This document shows positions 36,230 through 44,814 of a DNA stretch of 64,000 nt, one piece after another (position 1 is the first letter of the stretch; each line of letters starts with the position of its first letter). This DNA comes from Metabacillus dongyingensis. GTDB lineage: Bacteria; Bacillota; Bacilli; Bacillales; Bacillaceae. The DNA is taken from NCBI RefSeq assembly GCF_019933155.2, contig NZ_CP082944.1:2420001-2484000 (forward strand), written 5' to 3'. The position numbers and the translations under genes are program-made. Below the pieces are notes generated by a model. The model saw only the letters and a list, made by a program, of their open reading frames with translations. It did no database searches and was not told the origin of the DNA.

Positions 36230-36667
36230 ATGAAAAATATAAAGCTTCAATCAGAAACACTGCAAATAAGTATTTATTGCGAAGTGATTCTAAATATATT
36301 GCAAGAACATGCTAATTTAAGTTTGAGTAAAATAGTAGTATTTTCATATTTAGTAAAGAAAAACAAATATGAAAGTCAACGCTTATATGATGGACGACAT
36401 TCTGCAGACCTTATGTATAAAAGTTTATCTTTATTATCAGGTGACTTTGATGAGTTTTCTAATAGTATTGGTCTTGTATTAAAATCCATACATATTTTAA
36501 AAATTAATGGCTTAATAGAATTTGAAGATGGTATTCTAAAGAGAAATTTTAAAAAACTTGATACTAAAAGTTTATATGGGGAAAGTATTTTTCTGAAAAA
36601 AGCTATTGAAGAAAGCCGTAATATATCAGATAAGCAATTTTTTAAGGAGGTTTTATGTAGTGTTTAA
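36230..36667 (+). CDS. Small middle component (LmuC-like)
   Basis: 145 residues, 1 bp after the nuclease gene and overlapping the ATPase gene by 8 bp. It looks like a helical, winged-helix-type adapter (LQEHANLSLSKIVVFSYLVK, then a C-terminal INGLIEFEDGILKRN). Small 'middle components' like this bridge effector and ATPase in ABC-three-component systems; LmuC plays that part in Lamassu. Assignment rests on size and place more than on sequence. GGGAGGAAG is the ribosome site. Confidence 0.6.
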   Translation: MKNIKLQSETLQISIYCEVILNILQEHANLSLSKIVVFSYLVKKNKYESQRLYDGRHSADLMYKSLSLLSGDFDEFSNSIGLVLKSIHILKINGLIEFEDGILKRNFKKLDTKSLYGESIFLKKAIEESRNISDKQFFKEVLCSV

Positions 36668-38414
36668 GATTTCTACTTTAACAATGTATTCATTAACAGG
36701 AGAAGAATATACCTATAGATTCAACAACGGAGTAAATTATTTTAAAGGTGTTAATAATTCAGGTAAAACAGAATTTTATAAGTTCCTAGATTACATGTTT
36801 GGTGCTTCTGATAATATTTCAAAAAAACCTTGGTATTTTAAAACATTTGAAAAAGCTACTATGGTTTTTGAATTGGATGGTATAAGTTATAGAACTACTA
36901 GAACTAGAGATACTCAAAAAAATTATTTTACATATTATCAAGACCCTGAAAATAATTATGAAGTGATAGATTTAACAGAATACAGAGCAAAGTTAAATTC
37001 TATATTTGCTAAAGGGGAAACTCAAATATTAAGAGATATTAAAAATTTCACAAATGAAAATTTAACATATCGAACTTTCACTATGTTTAATTTTTTAGGT
37101 GAAAAAAGACAAGGGGTTACATATAACTTTTTGGATAAATGTAGTGATATTAAATATTATTCAAAGTTAAATTCGATATTGAACTACATTTTTAATAATA
37201 ATCTAGAAAAAATATCAGAATTACAGAATGAATTAATAGAGCTTCAGAAACAAATGAAAAAACTAGAAATAACTGCTACTAGAAATAAGTTTATTACCGA
37301 ACAGATTAATAGTAATTTGGCGAAGTTAGATGCTCCAAAGTCTTATAATGGAAAGAATAAAGATGAAATTTTAGACTATATTAGCAAATATAAAAATTTA
37401 GAAGTAGTTACAAGAATAAAAAAATCTAAAAATATTGTTGATTTGGAAGTCAATTTCAATTCGATAGACGAGCAAATTAAGATTTATGAAAATAGATTGT
37501 TTGATATGAAACACATTCAAACTGAAAACGAAAATAGGAAGAAACTCTTGACAAATTTAGATGACTTATTGAAAGAAAATGAATCCTTCGACTATTTAGT
37601 TGCTCCTTTAAAAAATTTGTTGGCTGAATTAGACAATTCTATTTCTTTCTCTAAATATTTGATTAATGATAAAACTATTCAAGATCTCAAATTGAAAAGA
37701 GAATTATTAAAAAATGAAATTAAAGATAATAATAATAGATTTAAAATTTTTTCTGTGGAAGAAAAAACTAAAGCTATAGCACTTATAGAAGAATATTTGT
37801 CTGCTGATATTAACTCTGTCGATAAAGAACTAGAAAAAAAGAAAAAAACTATAAGTGAAATAAAGAATGAGTTGAAAGTTCTCCAAAATTCAGATGATAA
37901 TAAAAAAATAAAAAAAATGTCCCAATATATTACACAATTATATGAATCGGCAGCTTCTATATCTGAAGTTGTGCAAGAAGATATTAAACAAAGTGGTTTT
38001 AAAATTTTATATTTTAAAAAAGGAAATGTGCTACAACCAGTTACTAAAAAAATAAATGAAGAAGATAAAGAAGAAATAGTAAATTACTATGTAGGAAGCA
38101 TGGCTAGACATACTCTAATTCAATTAAGTGGATATTTAGCGTTCATGACATTGATGTTATTAGAAGAAAAATACCCGCTAATTCCTTTAATAGTTATAGA
38201 TCATATTTCTAAGCCTTTTGATAATGACAATAAGAAATCTATAGGTCAAATTATTTCCGCAGCTTATGAAATGATTGGCAAAGATAATTTACAGATATTT
38301 ATTTTTGATGACGAAGAATACAAGGATTTGGGGTTAGAAGTTGATTATTCTGAAAATCTAGTTACAGATAGTAAAACTGGATTCATTCCTTTTTATTCTC
38401 CTAACATAGATTAA
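36660..38414 (+). CDS. SMC-like ATPase (LmuB-like)
   Basis: 584 residues. Walker A YFKGVNNSGKTEF (28-40); a long coiled coil (~190-420) with LTNLDDLLKENESFDYLVAP near its turn; then the C-terminal ATPase half with LIQLSGYLAFMTLMLLEE (signature region) and Walker B PLIVIDHISKPFDNDNKK. This SMC/Rad50-like layout in a nuclease operon matches LmuB, which senses DNA ends or structures and frees the nuclease. GTG 36660, 9 bp after AAGGAGG, is the start; the ATG in the longer frame (36606) lies inside the upstream gene. Confidence 0.75.
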   Translation: MFKISTLTMYSLTGEEYTYRFNNGVNYFKGVNNSGKTEFYKFLDYMFGASDNISKKPWYFKTFEKATMVFELDGISYRTTRTRDTQKNYFTYYQDPENNYEVIDLTEYRAKLNSIFAKGETQILRDIKNFTNENLTYRTFTMFNFLGEKRQGVTYNFLDKCSDIKYYSKLNSILNYIFNNNLEKISELQNELIELQKQMKKLEITATRNKFITEQINSNLAKLDAPKSYNGKNKDEILDYISKYKNLEVVTRIKKSKNIVDLEVNFNSIDEQIKIYENRLFDMKHIQTENENRKKLLTNLDDLLKENESFDYLVAPLKNLLAELDNSISFSKYLINDKTIQDLKLKRELLKNEIKDNNNRFKIFSVEEKTKAIALIEEYLSADINSVDKELEKKKKTISEIKNELKVLQNSDDNKKIKKMSQYITQLYESAASISEVVQEDIKQSGFKILYFKKGNVLQPVTKKINEEDKEEIVNYYVGSMARHTLIQLSGYLAFMTLMLLEEKYPLIPLIVIDHISKPFDNDNKKSIGQIISAAYEMIGKDNLQIFIFDDEEYKDLGLEVDYSENLVTDSKTGFIPFYSPNID

Positions 38415-38460
38415 ACAAATTTATATTCTTATTAGAATTAAATAAATAGGAGATAAGTAA

Positions 38461-39396
38461 ATGTATTTAGATTATATCAAAGCAGACTATAGCAATAAAT
38501 CTGAAAAAGAACGTAAAGAGTTTGTAAATAGAGATAAGAAACATTTAGGAAAAATAGTTCAATCACGTATTACTGAAGATATAGAATATATAGTTGAGAG
38601 ATGGTATGAGTTAGAAGATATCGGAGTAATAGGTGAAGATGGAGTTTTTTTAAAACTACTTAATGAAGCAGAGGAACTCTATTCATTCGGTTACTATGTT
38701 GGTGCTATTTCTTTAATAGGGGTTGCTGCAGAAGAGCTATGTAAGAGTATTGTTGAAAAAAATAATATCGGTGCTAGCGATATAACACAATTCAATCGAA
38801 TAAATCTGATATATAGTAAAAAGGAAATCGATACAAAAGCTAAGAATGCCTTACATACTATTAGGAAAATAAGAAATAACTACATTCATTCTAGCAAAGC
38901 GAATATTTATGAAAATCTTAATGAAATCAAGAAACAGTGTTACATTGTTATTTCCTCGTTTAAAAGTGTACTTAAAAGTATATTACAAGTTGAAGAAATT
39001 GATTATTCTCAAGTTGCAGAAAAATTAATTTCAAATCAAAATATTAGTTTTATTGATTTTAAATATCGTTATCGCAATATTTTAAGACAAGAAGATATAG
39101 ATTTACAATTAGAAGTAACAAATAAACCTAGAGTAATTACAAGCGTATTTGTAATTTGTGAAATAGATTTTGAAACAGAATTATTTAAAGAGATAACTTT
39201 ATTAGATTTAATTAATGGTCTTTCTGTTGTTGTAGATTTAACTATCCCACAAGTGCAAGAATTAAAGAGATTAAAACTAGAAGAAAAGAACGGAATAATT
39301 GCCACTATTATATCTAAGGTAAGTTCAATTGGACAAACAGAAGAATGGATGTTATTAGAGATACAGGAGGTTTATAGGGGAGAAATAGGATATTAG
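38461..39396 (+). CDS. HEPN-domain protein
   Basis: 311 residues. A helical domain with AAEELCKSIVEKN and then IRKIRNNYIHSSK gives the HEPN RNase motif R-x4-H (Arg138, His143), as in DUF4145 or RiboL-PSP-type proteins. The last ~120 residues are beta-rich. It follows the ATPase gene by 46 bp with its own AGGAGAT site and so probably belongs to the same operon. It may be a second, RNA-cutting effector or an unrelated rider. No fourth HEPN gene is part of the standard Lamassu set. Confidence 0.6.
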   Translation: MYLDYIKADYSNKSEKERKEFVNRDKKHLGKIVQSRITEDIEYIVERWYELEDIGVIGEDGVFLKLLNEAEELYSFGYYVGAISLIGVAAEELCKSIVEKNNIGASDITQFNRINLIYSKKEIDTKAKNALHTIRKIRNNYIHSSKANIYENLNEIKKQCYIVISSFKSVLKSILQVEEIDYSQVAEKLISNQNISFIDFKYRYRNILRQEDIDLQLEVTNKPRVITSVFVICEIDFETELFKEITLLDLINGLSVVVDLTIPQVQELKRLKLEEKNGIIATIISKVSSIGQTEEWMLLEIQEVYRGEIGY

Positions 39397-39439
39397 ACGA
39401 TAAATAAGTTATATTTGGTGAAGGTATAACGAATTGAAT

Positions 39440-39475
39440 CACGTATTCACTGAGCTAAGTGGATACGGTTTTTTA
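39440..39475 (+). terminator. Terminator of the nuclease/SMC/HEPN operon
   Basis: CGTATTCAC pairs with GTGGATACG (one G-U), then TTTTTT. Confidence 0.8.
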
Positions 39476-39838
39476 TTATGGATTTATTTAAAAATAAAAA
39501 ATCAGTAGCTTGGATATATCTCAATAATCAAAACAATAATTGTTAATTTTAGCCGAAAATATTGCACATAACAGATGCTCTTTTTATTGAACTTATCATA
39601 CAAATGGGGCAAATAGATGGAATAAGGATTTTAAATCAAAGAGCTTTCCAAGATATGTCCTTCTAAGCGTTTACCGCTTAATGAAGTTGAAGTGAATTAA
39701 TCAAAAATTTGGACTGAATATACGATAACTTTTTAATGCAGGTTGATTAAAAATAGAATTATATAGGTTGGCTTAATGTATGTGAGTAAGTTAATTTTTC
39801 ATTTAAAGAAACCACCACTCAGGTATGTAAAATGTCCA

Positions 39839-39895
39839 ATACGACTCAAATAATTATGGTGAATTAGTGCGGTAAAAGTGATAAAACGGATAGAT
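39839..39895. repeat. res-like recombination site, right copy
   Basis: ATACGACTCAAATAATT and TTAGTGCGGTAAAAGTGATA match 28548-28600 closely. It is followed by a broken resolvase gene. 39476-39838 has no gene that I can support. Confidence 0.65.
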
Positions 39896-40144
39896 AAAGA
39901 TCGGCAATTGAAGGGATTCAAACGGTTAAGGCACTTTTTCAAGAGGGGGAAAGGTTCACATTCTTAATAAATGGTTGAGAACACTGCAACAGGCAGACTG
40001 ATTTTCAATATACTAAGTTCATTCGCAGAGTTTGAAAGAGATATGATTGTAGAACGAACTCAAGAAGGTAAAGCATTGGCAAAACAACTTGATGATTTCA
40101 GAGAAGGTAGACCTAGAAAATACTCCAGAAGTGATAGGGGGTAG
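39896..40144 (+). pseudogene. Serine resolvase remnant
   Basis: Reads RSAIEGIQTVKALFQEGERF, then one frame change near 39975, then [20 protein letters not shown] and RPRKYS to TAG 40142-40144. These are the D- and E-helix parts of a serine recombinase; the N-terminal catalytic serine and the DNA-binding domain are gone. It is more like Tn3-resolvase relatives than the intact copy at 28881. 40145-40514 is AT-rich leader for the next gene. Confidence 0.75.
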
Positions 40145-40514
40145 GTATAAACACATTTGGAAAAAGCAGTAACCGATAAAAAGTAAACTTCATATAATTT
40201 TCTGAATTTTATTCAAGGGTTTAGTTCTTAGTCAAGTATACATTGTGGGAAAAATTTGGGTTTTTTTGAACAGTCTTATAATTACTCTATGAAAGTAGTC
40301 ATAACTAAAGATATAATTACAATGTAATTGAAAAGGTACGGAGACGGAGGAGAAAATAGAGAAAAATTTGTTATTATGTAGTACATACATCTTTACTATC
40401 TTTCACCTAAATGAAAAAAATGAATAAATAGAATGAAATAAGTTCATGCTGCAGCGAGCTTTTGTTATGAAAGGTGATACAATTAATAATTATTTTTTAA
40501 AAGGGGAAAATCCT

Positions 40515-42518
40515 ATGCAACAACAATCACACTTTTTTTCGAATATCCAACCTTCTAGGGAGCTGGATAACTTTTTGCAACAACTAGAGGGATATGCCAA
40601 TGAGAAAAATACCCCAATCTATCTAATAGATGGGCCTTTGGGTGACAAGAAATATACTTATGAACTTGATCAACCAATGATTTTACTAATTCCAGAACAT
40701 CAGATTATGCTGATAGATACTCAGGACGATTCTGATTCTTTCAATGATTTTATCGATGATTTTTCAGAAGATCTAGGGCATCTATCTGATAAGTTTGAAT
40801 ACAAAAAAATTCTGGGTAGACCCAGAGTATGGAAACAAGATCTAATAACCGATAAGCACTTAAAGCACTTTGATGGAGATATTGAAAACTTTATCACTGA
40901 AAACACTCTTACTGACCCCACGGAAAGAAGACAAATTGAATTGCTCATCTCTTTATTAATAGGAAGTATAAATTCAGTCGATAAAATCGGAAAAGACCTG
41001 CCTGAAACTGTTTTAGATAAGGTGAAAAGAAATATTACTTTGTTCGATAGTGATCAGACGAGGTTCATTTTCAAAAAATTACCTAAGAAAAGAATTACAA
41101 TACAAGGTTTAGCTGGAACTGGAAAAACAGAATTATTACTACACAAACTTAAAGAGCTGTATACTGAAAATACTGACAATCGAATTGCTCTCACCTGTTA
41201 TAATAAGTCTCTCGCAAACTCATTAAGTAATCGGATTCCCGAGTTTTTCGATTTTATGAAAGTAGAAGAACAGATTAAATGGGGAGAAAGGTTATGGGTA
41301 ATGCACAGTTGGGGGTCACAAACAGACAGATCAAATATTGGTTTATATAGTTCGATTTGTAAATATTATGATATACCTTTTCAAGGATTGAGTTCAGGCA
41401 GCTTTGATCAGGCATGTTTGAAAGCAATTTCAAACTTAAAAGCAAGAGGAGTAATTACTCCTATGTTTGATTACATTTTAATTGACGAAAGCCAAGACTT
41501 TCAAGAGAGTTTCTTTGCACTCTGCGAGTTAGTTACAAAATCAAACGTTTACGTTGCTGGTGACATTTTCCAAAATATTTTCCAACCTAATACTACTGAT
41601 GCACTACCTGATTTTTTATTAAACAAATGTTACAGAACAGATCCCAAAACTTTAATGTTTGCACATTCCTTAGGTTTTGGTCTTTTTGAAAGACCAGCTA
41701 TTCGCTGGTTAAGTGATGAGCAATGGAATGCTTGTGGATATAATATTGAACATATTAACGGTTCTCAATATACTTTGTCCAGAAATCCTCTTCGTAAATT
41801 TATTGATTTAGAGGAATCTTCTATAAAGAGTGTGGATTTAGTTGAAGTTGAACAGTTGAATACATCTGATAAAGTAATTGAAATTATTGAAGAGATAAAA
41901 AGAGACCATTCAACTGTAGTTGCTGAAGATATCGCAATAATATTTACAGATGACAGTAGATTTTCCTATGATCTAATGAATCTAATTGCAGTTAAAATTT
42001 CAAGTCATCTCGGATGGAAATCTAATAAAATTTATGACACAAAGTCTGTAAAAAAAGAACATATTTCAATTAGTAATATTAATAATGTTAAGGGATTAGA
42101 GTTTCCCTTCATTATTTGTTTAGCTAACTCTACGATTGGTAAAAAAGTTAGAAAAAGAAATTCTTTGTACATGACACTAACTCGATCATTTATCACTTCC
42201 TACTTAGTTGTGAATAAATCAACAAATGCAAGCATACTACCTGAAGTCAAAACTGGACTTCAAAGTATAAACACTAACAGTAAATTGGTTATTGTTAAAC
42301 CAACAACTGACGAATTAATCGACCAATCTGAATTAGTACTTGATGTGAATGATATTACTCTTTCTCAGAAAGACATTGTTGATGCAATATTTGAAGAATG
42401 TAAAATACCTGTTCATCACCAAGAGCAATTAAGAAAATCAGTACATTCTTTGCATCCAGACTCTGTTGATAAAGTGTTAATTAAGCGAATTATTGTTAGG
42501 AATCAAGAATTACTATGA
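40515..42518 (+). CDS. SF1 helicase of a two-gene system (helicase-DUF2290-like)
   Basis: 667 residues. An unclassified N-terminal region (~1-190), Walker A IQGLAGTGKTELLL (196-209), Walker B YILIDESQDFQES, VYVAGDIFQNIF (motif III) and a late NNVKGLEFPFIICL / NSLYMTLTRSF pair (motifs V and VI): a UvrD-like SF1 helicase. It overlaps the next gene by 4 bp. This pairing fits the reported anti-phage helicase-DUF2290 system. ATG 40515, 6 bp after AAGGGGAA, is chosen over upstream ATGs at 40446 and 40470. Confidence 0.72.
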   Translation: MQQQSHFFSNIQPSRELDNFLQQLEGYANEKNTPIYLIDGPLGDKKYTYELDQPMILLIPEHQIMLIDTQDDSDSFNDFIDDFSEDLGHLSDKFEYKKILGRPRVWKQDLITDKHLKHFDGDIENFITENTLTDPTERRQIELLISLLIGSINSVDKIGKDLPETVLDKVKRNITLFDSDQTRFIFKKLPKKRITIQGLAGTGKTELLLHKLKELYTENTDNRIALTCYNKSLANSLSNRIPEFFDFMKVEEQIKWGERLWVMHSWGSQTDRSNIGLYSSICKYYDIPFQGLSSGSFDQACLKAISNLKARGVITPMFDYILIDESQDFQESFFALCELVTKSNVYVAGDIFQNIFQPNTTDALPDFLLNKCYRTDPKTLMFAHSLGFGLFERPAIRWLSDEQWNACGYNIEHINGSQYTLSRNPLRKFIDLEESSIKSVDLVEVEQLNTSDKVIEIIEEIKRDHSTVVAEDIAIIFTDDSRFSYDLMNLIAVKISSHLGWKSNKIYDTKSVKKEHISISNINNVKGLEFPFIICLANSTIGKKVRKRNSLYMTLTRSFITSYLVVNKSTNASILPEVKTGLQSINTNSKLVIVKPTTDELIDQSELVLDVNDITLSQKDIVDAIFEECKIPVHHQEQLRKSVHSLHPDSVDKVLIKRIIVRNQELL

Positions 42519-43240
42519 AAAACATAAAATTCTTTTTGTCACACACCTTAGCGGAACAGGCAAGTAAGCCCATCCGAGAGAAGAGCGAAGTTATACATTT
42601 ACTACTTGCGGCATTACAGGAAATAATCTTTGCAGATGAAAGTATTGATAATAATCTAGGATATGGTGAATTATTGGTAGATAAGTCAAGTCGATTAACG
42701 TTTACTCTTCAACGAGAGGACGGTACAGTCCACAAAAGATTTTCTTTTTCATTCCCTTTTCAATTAATTGAGCAACCAAATCCTGAACTGTTAACTACAT
42801 GGATTATTGTTGATAACTATATTGAAATAGATAGCCAAATAATAAGTGTATTAACCTCCCTTTCAAATGAGAAATGGTTTGAGGATTCTATAGACGACTC
42901 AAGTGAACCTTTAATGTTCTACGAACAGATACTTGTGGCTGTAAAAGAAGCTAATTTAAGTATCATTACAGATAAAGAAATTTGGCATTTAGTAAGGAAA
43001 TTATTCCTATTTGAACCAGGGTATTTAAGATATGATTTTGATGAAACTGATAGGGCAAGTCCTATTTTCCATCCTATTCATCATCTAGATATTTTCTTTT
43101 CTAATCGAGCTACTTTTAAGTTGGGGTTATTTGATTCTGTAATACAAAAGAAAGAATGGTCACTGACGGGACTAGAGAATATTCTTAATTCCAGTTACCC
43201 TTGTTTTTATGTTCATGAAAATCATCTGGAGAAAAGATAA
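42515..43240 (+). CDS. DUF2290-like partner protein
   Basis: 241 residues, starting in the ATGA overlap with the helicase stop, so the two are translationally coupled. The C-terminal half has LRYDFDETDRASPIFHPIHH followed by LDI, which resembles the conserved RxDxD...HPxxHLH region of DUF2290. No known catalytic motif. Together with the helicase it is probably an anti-phage pair; the molecular role of DUF2290 proteins is unknown. Confidence 0.6.
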   Translation: MKNIKFFLSHTLAEQASKPIREKSEVIHLLLAALQEIIFADESIDNNLGYGELLVDKSSRLTFTLQREDGTVHKRFSFSFPFQLIEQPNPELLTTWIIVDNYIEIDSQIISVLTSLSNEKWFEDSIDDSSEPLMFYEQILVAVKEANLSIITDKEIWHLVRKLFLFEPGYLRYDFDETDRASPIFHPIHHLDIFFSNRATFKLGLFDSVIQKKEWSLTGLENILNSSYPCFYVHENHLEKR

Positions 43241-43256
43241 CTGTGTATCTTGAACA

Positions 43257-43300
43257 ACTGAACCCTGCAGGATTTATTAGTCCTGCAGGGTTTTATTTTG
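43257..43300 (+). terminator. Terminator of the helicase pair
   Basis: AACCCTGCAGGA pairs with TCCTGCAGGGTT, then T-rich. Strong. Confidence 0.95.
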
Positions 43301-43458
43301 TTTATGTTACAGTGCTGATTAAGCTTATTATTGCAAGAATGATAAACCACTATTATATTAATTACTTTATTTATCTAGACAAGGTGTGCTAAATAAGGTA
43401 TATTTTTCATATGAGAAAGAGATTTCGGATTAGTCAGTAAAACCCTTGATATTACGGG

Positions 43459-43541
43459 GTTAAAAATGATGATGATGCAAATGGGAATGAAACCATCCCA
43501 AAAGAAAATCAATCAAATGATGAAAATGATGAACAATCAAG
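43459..43541. repeat. attR: 83 bp copy of the yneF 3' end
   Basis: Exact copy of 17253-17335. The following GCAAAATAA would complete yneF as NNQAK, which is probably the older C-terminus of the gene. Confidence 0.92.
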
Positions 43542-43732
43542 CAAAATAAAAAAAGCTTATACATCAAGGGTTCCAACGGGTTTTAGGCAAGTTTTCCACG
43601 GAAATCACTTCATACATAAACCCTTTGAGTTAATCCTTCATCATAATTTCTTCAAAAAATGCTTAATCTTTCTTTTTACCAATTCAAAACCGCTTTTACT
43701 GTTGAGAAATTAACAGGAAGGCGGTTTTTTTA

Positions 43733-43840
43733 GTGGAAATTGAAGAGCTAGAAAATGAATATTTGTACCATTGTTTGTTAAGTGATCTTTATAAAAAAAT
43801 TACAAGTTATTACATAAAACTGTTTTGTAAAGAGTTCTGA
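43733..43840 (+). pseudogene. Integrase N-terminal fragment
   Basis: Reads VEIEELENEYLYHCLLSDL, matching MLLEDILEEYMYHCQAKGF of the intact integrase (17541), then drifts and stops at 43840. The same hairpin (AAACCGC 43687-43693 / GCGGTTT 43721-43727) covers its ribosome site GGAAGG. Confidence 0.7.
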
Positions 43841-43852
43841 TGTCTCGTGTTT

Positions 43853-44017
43853 ATGATTATTGGACCAGCTCGTAAATTGGAGGAAAAGTTAATATTAAGT
43901 CAGTCGGTTGACAATGGAAAAGTACTTGATGAAGAATGGATTGAACTCATTCAAAATGCTATTTATATGGAAATGCAAATTTATGGAATCGGAAATTTTT
44001 TTAGCAATAAGCAGTAG
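43853..44017 (+). CDS. Possible SinI-like anti-repressor peptide
   Basis: 54 residues from ATG 43853. The C-terminal half, LDEEWIELIQNAIYMEMQIY, resembles the SinI dimerisation motif (xDEEWxxLIxxAxxxGxxxxEIxxFL), which binds the biofilm repressor SinR. The N-terminal half is basic. No ribosome site is obvious for ATG 43853; TTG at 43877 is possible. A SinI-type peptide in an element remnant could influence sporulation or biofilm control. Confidence 0.45.
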   Translation: MIIGPARKLEEKLILSQSVDNGKVLDEEWIELIQNAIYMEMQIYGIGNFFSNKQ

Positions 44018-44162
44018 TTAAGTTTGATTAAGAATATGTACTGTGCAGCAGATATGGGAGCTTTTATTATTTCTTTCTTATTTTCTGTATTTAAAAATCA
44101 ATACAAGTTTTTAAATAAGACCTCCTTTAACTAAGAGGACTCAAGATTGACTATTATAACGT

Positions 44163-44200
44163 TAAAAGCCCTTCTCTTAATAGAGAGGGGCTTTTTTGCT
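44163..44200 (+). terminator. Terminator
   Basis: AAAGCCCTTCTCT pairs with AGAGAGGGGCTTTTTT. No clear gene ends just before it, so its gene may be lost. Confidence 0.85.
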
Positions 44201-44295
44201 GCTCTTTTACTTTTATTATTTCTCGATTGGACGTCAAAAGATGAAATATACAATTAAAAGCTGCTCAGAATTTATATCTGGCCAGTTAACACGAT

Positions 44296-44718
44296 TCAAC
44301 GCCAAGGTCTCTTCATATTACCTGGATTATATGCTCCACCAACACCTGGTGCTGGCATATTCGACATGGCGCCAGCCACCTGTCCTGGCTGCCCGTATCC
44401 TGGCATATATGCACCAGCCACCTGTCCTGGTCCTGGCATATACGCACCAGCCACCTGACCTGGTCCTGGCATATATGCACCAGCCACCTGTCCCGGCCCT
44501 GGTCCCATATTAAAATTTTGATTTGTTACTTGATTTGCAACTGATTGAGTTTGTGGAAAATAGTGTTGATTTTGAACATTCGTATGATTCACAATTGTTG
44601 TGTGAGATGGATGGATGTGAGGTTGAACAACGTTACTGAAAGTGTGTTTGGTACAGCATTTAGTAGGATGAACAATTGCAGGTAATACTTGAGATGGTTG
44701 ATTACAATTCCAATTCAT
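44296..44718 (-). CDS. cotD: CotD-like spore coat protein with C-terminal repeats
   Basis: 140 residues. The N-terminal 65 residues follow inner-coat protein CotD: PAIVHPTKCCTKHTFSN, then PHIHPSHTTIVNHTNV and HYFP. B. subtilis CotD stops near 75 residues; here a Gly/Pro tail adds three exact GPGQVAGAYMP units plus a diverged one, encoded by 39 bp tandem repeats (44395-44510). CotD is made late in the mother cell and is cross-linked into the coat. GGAAGGGGAAATAAA is the ribosome site. It lies in the element remnant, so it may have been moved here. Confidence 0.75.
   Translation of the reverse strand: MNWNCNQPSQVLPAIVHPTKCCTKHTFSNVVQPHIHPSHTTIVNHTNVQNQHYFPQTQSVANQVTNQNFNMGPGPGQVAGAYMPGPGQVAGAYMPGPGQVAGAYMPGYGQPGQVAGAMSNMPAPGVGGAYNPGNMKRPWR
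44395..44515. repeat. 39 bp coding tandem repeat in the CotD-like gene
   Basis: CCTGGCATATATGCACCAGC and related units repeat at about 39 bp, three times with few changes. They encode the MPGPGQVAGAY units and are prone to length change by slippage. Confidence 0.8.
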
Positions 44719-44814
44719 TTTATTTCCCCTTCCTGTTTTTTAGCTACACAATACAGTATGAGAATTGATATATGTTTGTACTAATATAAAAACCTATTTT
44801 TGTTTAAATAATAA

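Larger units (their letters stand above)
17336..43541. mobile_element. 26.2 kb integrated defence island in yneF
   Basis: Bounded by the 83 bp repeat, it begins with a complete tyrosine recombinase and is clearly more AT-rich than the flanking core genes. Contents are a nuclease with zinc modules, an XRE regulator, an OLD nuclease, a DRT2-like reverse transcriptase, a UvrD-like helicase, a Lamassu/ABC-3C-like operon with a HEPN gene, and a helicase/DUF2290-like pair. No conjugation, capsid or portal genes are seen, so it may be a non-self-transmissible or satellite-type element. Confidence 0.85.

Noticed and set aside
44196..44513. 105-residue forward frame with repeated HQPPVL units
   Set aside because: It is the complement of the CotD-like repeat region; the reverse frame has the family match and ribosome site.
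44395..44515. CRISPR array
   Set aside because: The repeats are continuous 39 bp coding units with no spacers and no cas genes nearby.
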